Positions 1-4,651 of a DNA stretch of 5,960 nucleotides are shown here, piece after piece. The position numbers were made by a program, and so were the translations under genes. Position 1 is the stretch's first letter; each line of letters opens with the position of its first letter. The notes beneath the pieces are model-generated. The model made no database searches. It had not been told where the DNA came from and saw nothing but the letters and a program-made list of their open reading frames with translations. The DNA comes from Deltaproteobacteria bacterium (GTDB taxonomy: Bacteria; Desulfobacterota; Desulfarculia; Adiutricales; Adiutricaceae), in contig JAITJP010000039.1 of the NCBI GenBank assembly GCA_031278835.1, forward strand, positions 1 to 5,960. Direction: 5' to 3'.

Positions 1-210
1 AAACCAGACGGGCTTAGTCAAAGAAAGACTGACCAAGACTCGCGGCCCCTAGCCGGCCGGGATCGGGAGCCGAGGGGAACTTGGCTAAAAATAAAGCTAG
101 CCAAACCAAGATTTTCGGACCCTAGCCGGCCAGGATCTGGAGCCGAGGTGGGCTTGACTAAAACTAAAGCCACCTGTGACTTTCTCAAATCTAACCTGGC
201 TTGGAAGGCT

Positions 211-271
211 AAACCAGACGGGCTTAGTCAAAGAAAGACTGACCAAGACTCGCGGCCCCTAGCCGGCCGGG
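211..271. repeat. Exact 61-bp copy of positions 1-61
   Basis: Positions 211-271 are identical, base for base, to positions 1-61, a direct repeat with a 210-bp period. The two copies diverge right after this block, at 62 and 272. The perfect identity contrasts with the drift in the other modules and suggests a recent duplication or conversion of this module. The block includes the CCGGCCGG palindrome at its right end. Confidence 0.93.
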
Positions 272-287
272 TTCTGGAACCGAGGCG

Positions 288-349
288 AGCTTGACTAAAG
301 CAAAGCCACCTGTGACTTTTTCAAATCTAGCCTGGCCTGGGCGGCCAAC
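288..349. repeat. Diverged copy of positions 152-214 (module H)
   Basis: This block matches 152-214 with a few substitutions and small gaps. It shares the start GCTTGACTAAA, the 18-bp block AAAGCCACCTGTGACTTT (166-183 and 302-319) and the following TCAAATCTA and CCTGG segments. The spacing between copies is 136 bp here, not 210, because the second higher-order unit lacks one C module. Confidence 0.85.
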
Positions 350-431
350 CGAGGCTGACTTGACCAAAACTGACCAAAACTCTCTCACCTAACCGACCTG
401 GACCTGGAGCCGAGATAAACTTGACCAAACA

Positions 432-503
432 AAAACTACCCAAACTAGCGGAGCCCAAGGCTTGCTTCACAATCCCTTCTAGACCCGTAAGCGAGGCCTT
501 TCA
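432..503 (+). promoter_or_regulatory. Leader of the first MttB-like gene
   Basis: This is the non-repetitive gap between the repeat array and the first gene. A Shine-Dalgarno-like GCGAGG at 491-496 sits 7 nt before the ATG at 504. I see no convincing -35/-10 pair. The nearest -35-like box is TTGACC at 421-426, inside the last repeat module, but no good -10 follows at 16-18 nt. The promoter may lie further upstream within the repeats or outside the window. Confidence 0.4.
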
Positions 504-1934
504 ATGAGTGTGCGCGGGAGGGGCTTTGGTGGCATGAGCCTTTTGTCCACCGGCGATATTGAGCTTATTTTGGGAGCGGCCAAGAAAATTTTGAGCCAAA
601 CTGGATGCAAATTCTTGGACCCGGACTCGGTGGAAATATTGAGAGGCTTGGGGGCCAAAGTCGAGGACTCGGGACGGACTTTTATTTGGCCGGAAATGGT
701 TGACCAAGCTTTGTCAATGGCCCCCAAGAGTATCGCCGTATACGACCGAGTGGGAAAAATGGCCATGGAGCTGGGCGGTGAGGAGATTTATTTTGGCTCT
801 CTGACTAACGGCTTTAAGTATCTCGATCCCATGACCGATCGGGCCGTGACTTTAAACAAAGAACATGAGCGGGCCATGGTTAGGCTTACCGACGCCTTGG
901 CCAATATCGACTATGCCATGAATTCGGGAACTTTGGGCGATTGTGAGCACGGCTATCCCGGGGCCGAGGCCCTGGCCATCGTGGCCGAGAACACCACCAA
1001 GCCCATTGGCTTTACCACCAACGATTTTGAGAGTTGCCGGGAGGCCGTGGCCTTGGCCGAGGCCCTGGTGGGTGGGGCGGAAAAGTTGGGTGAAAGGCCC
1101 TTTATCATCCATTACGCCGAACCCATTTCGCCTTTGGTTCATAGCCTGGAAGCCTGTCTAAAACTAAAGTTTTTCGCCCAAAAGGCCATCCCCATCACCT
1201 ACACCCCCTATGTCATGATGGGCGGCACCGGGCCCATGTCTTTCGCGGCCGTTTTGGCTCAGGTATTTGCCGAGATGTTGGCCGGGCTGGTCTTGCATCA
1301 GGCCGTAAGACCGGGGGCCCCTTTTATCATGGGCGGCATGCCGGCTTATCTGGAGATGCGCCATTCCATTGGGGTCATGGGGGCCCCGGAACTGCATTTA
1401 TTGATTGCCGCCTCGGCCGAGGTGGCCAAGAGCTTAAAACTGCCTTTTTTTGGCACGGCCGGGTGTAGCGATTCCCCGGTCTTGGATCTCCAGGCCGCCG
1501 CCGAGGTCACCATGAGCCTTATGAGCGCCCTATTGTCTCCGGCTCATCTAATCCACGATCTGGGCCTGATGGGTCATGGGGAGTCAACTTCCCCGGCCAC
1601 CTTGGTTCTTTGCGATGAACTAATTGGCCTGTTGGCCCCGTTTCGGAAGGGCCTGGTGGTTAACGAAAAAACTTTGGCCTTGGAGGTCATCGATCAGGTC
1701 GGGCCCGGAGGTCATTTTCTAACCCACCAGCACACTTTGGCCAACTTTCGTCTCTTGACCTTTTCCAAACTCCTGGACAGAACCAGAACCTTTCTGGGCA
1801 CCACCTTGGACGAAAGGATTAGAGCCAAGACCACCGAGTTACTAAGAACTCATAAGCCCGAGCCATTGACTCAAGAACAAGCGGTTATAATGGCCGATTT
1901 TCGCGCCAAATGGCGCGAAACCAAGGAGAAATAG
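504..1934 (+). CDS. MttB-superfamily (non-pyrrolysine) methylamine/betaine:corrinoid methyltransferase
   Basis: This 476-residue protein belongs to the trimethylamine methyltransferase (MttB) superfamily, TIM-barrel enzymes that transfer a methyl group from a methylated amine to a cognate corrinoid protein in the cytoplasm. Supporting motifs are KSIAVYDRVG (75-84), HYAEPISPLVHS (203-214), FFGTAGCSDSPVLDLQAAAE (315-334) and LIHDLGLMGHG (349-359). Length is close to that usual for the family (about 470-490). In classical MttB the pyrrolysine lies a few residues after the HD.G motif. Here that place is His358, encoded CAT at 1575-1577, with no in-frame amber, so this is a non-pyrrolysine homologue and trimethylamine is an unlikely substrate. 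The usual SDSK is SDSP. The start at 504 has GAGG 7 nt upstream. ATG 534 (Met11), with GGGAGGGG at 516-523, is also possible and closer to the typical family N-terminus. The gene ends in TAG and is coupled to the racemase-like gene. Family assignment is firm; the substrate is unknown. Confidence 0.93.
   Translation: MSVRGRGFGGMSLLSTGDIELILGAAKKILSQTGCKFLDPDSVEILRGLGAKVEDSGRTFIWPEMVDQALSMAPKSIAVYDRVGKMAMELGGEEIYFGSLTNGFKYLDPMTDRAVTLNKEHERAMVRLTDALANIDYAMNSGTLGDCEHGYPGAEALAIVAENTTKPIGFTTNDFESCREAVALAEALVGGAEKLGERPFIIHYAEPISPLVHSLEACLKLKFFAQKAIPITYTPYVMMGGTGPMSFAAVLAQVFAEMLAGLVLHQAVRPGAPFIMGGMPAYLEMRHSIGVMGAPELHLLIAASAEVAKSLKLPFFGTAGCSDSPVLDLQAAAEVTMSLMSALLSPAHLIHDLGLMGHGESTSPATLVLCDELIGLLAPFRKGLVVNEKTLALEVIDQVGPGGHFLTHQHTLANFRLLTFSKLLDRTRTFLGTTLDERIRAKTTELLRTHKPEPLTQEQAVIMADFRAKWRETKEK
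1899..1920 (+). promoter_or_regulatory. Perfect 9-bp hairpin just upstream of the racemase ribosome binding site
   Basis: TTTCGCGCC (1899-1907) and GGCGCGAAA (1912-1920) form a perfect 9-bp stem with a 4-nt AAAT loop. It lies in the last codons of the first MttB-like gene and ends 2 nt before the AAGGAG of the next gene. There is no following U-tract, so it is not an intrinsic terminator. A role in mRNA processing, stability or translational coupling is inference. Confidence 0.6.
1923..1928 (+). promoter_or_regulatory. Ribosome binding site fixing the start of the racemase-like gene
   Basis: AAGGAG lies 8 nt before ATG 1937. It decides against the upstream in-frame ATG at 1910, which falls in the hairpin loop and has no Shine-Dalgarno sequence. 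The site is inside the end of the first MttB-like gene, so ribosomes terminating at 1932-1934 can reinitiate. Confidence 0.8.
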
Positions 1935-1936
1935 CC

Positions 1937-2725
1937 ATGTCCCATCAAGCTCGGGATCCTGGAATCGATCAAATTTTCGCCCGGCCCGGTAAGGTCTGCT
2001 ACGGCATGGGTCTGGGGATCATGCTACTTGACGACGTTTATCCGGGCTTTCCCGGGGATCTGCGTAACGCCAGCGCCTGGGGTTTTCCCATTCAATACGA
2101 GATCGCCTCTGGGGTCAATTGTAAAAACCTGGTCAGGGAAGCGGACAAGACCCCCCACATCGAACCAATCGTCAGGGCGGCCAAAAGCCTCGAAAGAATG
2201 GGGGTAAGGGCCATCAGCGCCGAGTGCGGCTATTTCGCTTGGTTTCAAGAAATCGTGGCCAATGAAGTTAAGATCCCGGTCTTTATGTCAAGTTTACTGC
2301 AAGTGCCTTTCGCCCAGCTTTTGATTGGGGCCAAACAATCGGTGGCCCTGATCGTGGCCATGAAAAATCACCTGACCGAAAGGCATTTAACTAACGTTGG
2401 AATAACTTTAAACTCTAATTATATGATTTTTGGTCACCAAGATGAATATAATTGCGCTCAATTTGATCAACTTTGGCAAGATTACGCCAGACAAGATATT
2501 CCTACCTGCCTTTACACAGAAGCGGAAAGGGAATTCGTGGGCATATGCTCGGATATAGTCAAGAAAAATCCACTAATCGGGGCTTTGGTTCTGGAATGCT
2601 CCGGGGCCCAACCCTTTGCCAGAGCGGTTCAACGGGCCGTCGATCTGCCGGTCTTTAGCTGGGGCACTCTTTTAGATTACGCCTGGAGTATTGTTAACCA
2701 TAGGGATTATTACGGTCACGTTTAA
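1937..2725 (+). CDS. Aspartate/glutamate racemase superfamily protein
   Basis: This 262-residue cytosolic protein fits the Asp/Glu/hydantoin racemase superfamily, cofactor-independent enzymes with two pseudo-symmetric lobes and one catalytic Cys per lobe. The expected Cys pair is visible: Cys97 in AISAECGYFAWFQ and Cys221 in LVLECSGAQPF. The N-terminal GIMLLDDVYPGFPGDLRNAS (27-46) resembles a segment I recall from uncharacterised members of this superfamily. Length is close to the usual 220-270. The start is ATG 1937 with AAGGAG 8 nt upstream, and the gene follows the first MttB-like stop by 2 nt, so the two are probably co-translated. The substrate is not determined: relatives include amino-acid and hydantoin racemases, arylmalonate decarboxylase and maleate isomerase. 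Its position suggests action on a methylated amino-acid derivative or its demethylation product, which is inference. The segment around 2380-2510 is more AT-rich than the rest of the gene. It ends in TAA. Confidence 0.85.
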   Translation: MSHQARDPGIDQIFARPGKVCYGMGLGIMLLDDVYPGFPGDLRNASAWGFPIQYEIASGVNCKNLVREADKTPHIEPIVRAAKSLERMGVRAISAECGYFAWFQEIVANEVKIPVFMSSLLQVPFAQLLIGAKQSVALIVAMKNHLTERHLTNVGITLNSNYMIFGHQDEYNCAQFDQLWQDYARQDIPTCLYTEAEREFVGICSDIVKKNPLIGALVLECSGAQPFARAVQRAVDLPVFSWGTLLDYAWSIVNHRDYYGHV

Positions 2726-2765
2726 TCTCTATTTATCATAAATCACACAATTTAATCTTATTTAT
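2721..2765. repeat. Pair of direct repeats (TTTAATCT..TATTTAT) with a small dyad
   Basis: TTTAATCTCTATTTAT (2721-2736) recurs with one base deleted as TTTAATCTTATTTAT (2751-2765), exactly 30 bp apart. The first copy overlaps the racemase stop codon. Between them is the dyad ATTTAT-C-ATAAAT (2731-2743). This is the most AT-rich patch of the intergenic region and could be a pair of protein-binding sites or the upstream part of a promoter. Function is inferred. Confidence 0.5.
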
Positions 2766-3006
2766 GGCTTCCGTATTAGCCTAGGGGGGAGGGTCTGCTC
2801 AAAGTTCAGGGCGAAACACCCATAATCGCGGCCAGGTTAGTCACGAGGCGGTGGCTTCTCGGCGAACTTTGGTTCTTTAAGAGATTAACTAAAGGGATCA
2901 AGAAAAAGATCGCTTAATTCCAGTAATTGTTCGATCTCTTACTGGGTGTTTGAACTATTGAGGGGTTATAACGGGCCTATTTTTCGCTTTTTCAGGAGGA
3001 ATTCTC
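2726..3006 (+). promoter_or_regulatory. 281-nt intergenic region: probable structured leader of the transporter gene
   Basis: No gene is supported here. An AT-rich start (2726-2768) is followed by a GC-richer section. CAAAGTTC (2800-2807) pairs with GAACTTTG (2864-2871), enclosing 56 nt that holds a small hairpin (CGAG 2844-2847 with CTCG 2858-2861). Downstream, the segment 2932-2945 can pair with three different upstream arms: TAAGAGAT (2878-2885), AGATCG (2907-2912) and CCAGTAA (2920-2926). The pairings are mutually exclusive. A U-rich tract (2979-2991) precedes the ribosome binding site. This looks like a folded 5' leader, but I recognise no known riboswitch class and see no convincing promoter. 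There is also no clear intrinsic terminator after the racemase gene. Confidence 0.4.
2994..3000 (+). promoter_or_regulatory. Strong ribosome binding site of the transporter gene
   Basis: AGGAGGA sits 6 nt before ATG 3007. It is the strongest Shine-Dalgarno match in the window and supports this start. Confidence 0.85.
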
Positions 3007-4596
3007 ATGCGAGAGAAATCAGGAATTTTTGATCGCCTCGATAAGCTAACCACGATCGTGGCTTTTGGGGTGACGGGGCTTTTCTTCCTCTGGGGCCTGA
3101 GTTTTGGTGAAAGCTTGGGTTCTTTGATGCAAGGAACCCTGAACTTGATGACCCATTCGTTTGGCTGGGTATTGCTATTTTTTGGCATCGCCTTGACCGG
3201 CATGTCGATATGGTTGGCTTTTGGTCCCTACAGCCACATCAAGATTGGGCCCGATGACTCCAAACCAGAATTTAGCACCTTTTCTTGGTTCGCCATGCTC
3301 TTCGCCGCGGCTTATGGGGTGGGACTCACCTATTGGGGAGCGGCCGAACCCTTAAGTTTTTACGTGTCCCCGCCCATTGGTCTGCCGCCAGAGTCAACCA
3401 GTTCGGCCGAGATGGGCATGGCCTGGGCCTTCTCCCATTGGGGCATCGTACCTTGGGCCATTTTTCTATGCTATACGGTGGCCATTGGCTATTTCGTTTA
3501 TCGAAAAGGTCGTCCCTTACGTTACTCCAGCGCTTTGCCGGATTCCCTGAGACTGGCCTGGGGCGGAAAGGTGGCCAAAATAGTTGACGGTTTGATGGTG
3601 GCGGCCATGGTCCTTTCCGTTATGACGGCCATTGGTTTTGGGGTCAAACAACTGGCCGCTGGTTTAGGAAATCAATTTGGAGTTCAGGTTTCCGTTGCTT
3701 TGTATCTGATTATAGCCTTAGTTTGGATACTAATATATAGTTGGAGCGCCGTTAGCGGAATTTATAAGGGAATAAGAGTCTTAAGTGGCTTAAACATTCA
3801 CCTGGCCATTATTTTGTTGATCTTTGTTTTTATTTTTGGTCCAACCACTTTTATCACCAATATCTTCACTTCCTCCATGGGTGATTACTTGGATAGGTTT
3901 TTTAAGATGAGCCTGTGGACGGATCCCATTGAGCAGGGCGGCTTTCCCCAGGGCTGGACGATTTTTTATTGGGCTTGGTGGACGGCTTGTATTCCGGCCA
4001 TCTCCGCCTTCGCCACCCGGGTTTCATACGGGAGAACCTTCCGGGAGTTGGTTATGGCCTTTATGATCTTGGCGACCATCTCCACTTGGCTCTGGTTTGG
4101 CACCTTTGGCGGCACGGCTTTGTGGATGGAGATTAAAGGCGGCGTGGACATAGTGGCGGCCATGAAAGCCGGCGGCACCGACGTGGTGGTTTACAAACTG
4201 CTTAACAATCTGCCTTTGGCTTTTTTGACCATCCCGCTTTTCATAATCTTGGTGGTTATTTTCCTAAGCACCACGGCCGATTCCATTTCTTACAATTGCG
4301 CCACCATCTGCACCGGTGAGAAAGGCGATAGCCAAAATCCCTCCAAGCCCCTTAGGGCCGTTTGGGCGGTCATTTTAGGCTCCGGGGCCATCACCCTGAT
4401 CATCCAAGGCGAGGGTATCTCGGCCATCCAGATGTCATCGGTGGCCGCCTCAAGCTATTGCGTGATTATTTACGTCATTGCCATGTGGTATCTAGTCGAT
4501 GACCTAAAAAAGAATGAAAAGACTCGCTTTAAACTAAATGAGCTTCCTATTAGTGATGGTTCTCTAGACAAACCAGCCAACAAACCAGCCATCTGA
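3007..4596 (+). CDS. BCCT family betaine/carnitine/choline transporter
   Basis: This 529-residue inner-membrane carrier is of the betaine/carnitine/choline transporter family, with about 12 hydrophobic segments from residues 14-33 to 475-498. The family signature GWTIFYWAWW is at 316-325, and the TM3 segment ending GVGLTYWGAAEPLSFY is at 104-119. Compared from memory with BetP, the substrate-site aromatics Trp189, Trp194 and Tyr197 correspond to Trp145, Trp150 and Phe153 in SHWGIVPWAIF, and Trp373/Trp374 to Trp324/Trp325. BetP Trp377 (Tyr in CaiT) is replaced by Cys328. The N- and C-terminal tails are short (about 13 and 30 residues), unlike the long osmosensory tails of BetP, which suits catabolic uptake rather than osmoregulation. 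It lies between two MttB-like genes, so a methylated amine is the likely cargo. I cannot tell symport from exchange. The start is supported by AGGAGGA 6 nt upstream. The gene ends in TGA, 55 nt before the next gene. Confidence 0.95.
   Translation: MREKSGIFDRLDKLTTIVAFGVTGLFFLWGLSFGESLGSLMQGTLNLMTHSFGWVLLFFGIALTGMSIWLAFGPYSHIKIGPDDSKPEFSTFSWFAMLFAAAYGVGLTYWGAAEPLSFYVSPPIGLPPESTSSAEMGMAWAFSHWGIVPWAIFLCYTVAIGYFVYRKGRPLRYSSALPDSLRLAWGGKVAKIVDGLMVAAMVLSVMTAIGFGVKQLAAGLGNQFGVQVSVALYLIIALVWILIYSWSAVSGIYKGIRVLSGLNIHLAIILLIFVFIFGPTTFITNIFTSSMGDYLDRFFKMSLWTDPIEQGGFPQGWTIFYWAWWTACIPAISAFATRVSYGRTFRELVMAFMILATISTWLWFGTFGGTALWMEIKGGVDIVAAMKAGGTDVVVYKLLNNLPLAFLTIPLFIILVVIFLSTTADSISYNCATICTGEKGDSQNPSKPLRAVWAVILGSGAITLIIQGEGISAIQMSSVAASSYCVIIYVIAMWYLVDDLKKNEKTRFKLNELPISDGSLDKPANKPAI
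4569..4591 (+). repeat. 12-bp-period tandem duplication at the transporter C-terminus
   Basis: CAAACCAGCCA occurs at 4569-4579 and again at 4581-4591, giving the residue repeat KPAN-KPAI at the very end of the BCCT protein. It is probably a slippage product in an unconstrained tail. Confidence 0.7.
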
Positions 4597-4603
4597 CAGG
4601 ATC

Positions 4604-4634
4604 TGGCCTTTCGATTTTCACCAGCGAAAGGCCA
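4604..4634 (+). promoter_or_regulatory. Perfect 10-bp hairpin between the transporter and second MttB-like gene
   Basis: TGGCCTTTCG (4604-4613) and CGAAAGGCCA (4625-4634) form a perfect 10-bp stem with an 11-nt loop. It begins 8 nt after the transporter stop and ends 4 nt before the AAAGGA ribosome binding site of the next gene. There is no U-tract after it, so a terminator is unlikely. It could protect or delimit mRNA segments, or affect access to the ribosome binding site (inference). Confidence 0.6.
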
Positions 4635-4638
4635 ATCC

Positions 4639-4644
4639 AAAGGA
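4639..4644 (+). promoter_or_regulatory. Ribosome binding site of the second MttB-like gene
   Basis: AAAGGA lies 7 nt before ATG 4652. It is flanked by two strong inverted repeats, one ending at 4634 and one beginning at 4675, which leaves the start region as a roughly 40-nt single-stranded window. Confidence 0.7.
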
Positions 4645-4651
4645 ATCAATC

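Larger units (their letters stand above)
1..430. repeat. Modular degenerate tandem repeat array, non-coding
   Basis: This stretch has no convincing gene and is built from three recurring modules. Module L (about 47 bp, beginning AAACCAGACGGGCTTAGTC) starts at 1 and 211. Module C (about 45 bp, CCTAGCCGGCC then GGAGCCGAGG and a TTGACYAAA-like end) starts near 48, 120, 258 and, more diverged, 388. Module H (about 45 bp, AAAGCCACCTGTGACTTT then TCAAATCTA and CCTGG) starts at 166 and 302. The order is L-C-C-H-L-C-H-degenerate-C, so one higher-order unit is 210 bp. The array begins at or before the window edge and decays towards the first gene. Copies differ by point changes and small indels, as in an ageing tandem repeat. 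I do not recognise the family. It could be an intergenic repeat family, a remnant of an element, or a long upstream regulatory region. Confidence 0.85.

Noticed and set aside
1..430. CRISPR array
   Set aside because: Modules are long, variable and unevenly spaced (73, 137, 130 bp between C modules), and the sequences between them are themselves repeated rather than unique spacers.
479..935. Antisense open frame over the start of the first MttB-like gene (479-766) that resembles one over the start of the second (4618-4935): both begin MA..P.RSYTA
   Set aside because: The similarity follows from the sense-strand homology of the two MttB paralogues (the AVYDR region read backwards). There is no ribosome binding site of note and no independent evidence of coding.
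943..1161. Second-frame + strand open frame inside the first MttB-like gene, and similar ones at 2473-2658, 3285-3587 and 4822-5013
   Set aside because: These are overlapping shadows of well-supported genes, with low-complexity or compositionally biased translations and no family resemblance.
1451..1465. TGGCACG, similar to the -24 box of a sigma-54 promoter
   Set aside because: There is no TTGC-like -12 element at the right spacing, and it lies inside a conserved coding motif.
1932..1934. TAG at the end of the first MttB-like gene as a pyrrolysine readthrough codon
   Set aside because: The protein is already full length for the family, the pyrrolysine position is about 118 residues earlier and is His. 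The extension would run out of frame through the racemase-like gene, which has its own ribosome binding site there.
2764..2784. Six-codon leader peptide MASVLA ahead of the transporter
   Set aside because: There is no Shine-Dalgarno sequence upstream and no regulatory codon run, so it is consistent with chance.
2929..2936. GTTCGATC resembling a tRNA T-loop
   Set aside because: The flanking bases do not form a T-stem, and no acceptor, D or anticodon arms are visible upstream.
2950..2972. TTGAAC / TATAAC promoter pair upstream of the transporter
   Set aside because: The spacer is only 11 nt, too short for a sigma-70 promoter. TATAAC is part of the palindrome GTTATAAC and may be something else.
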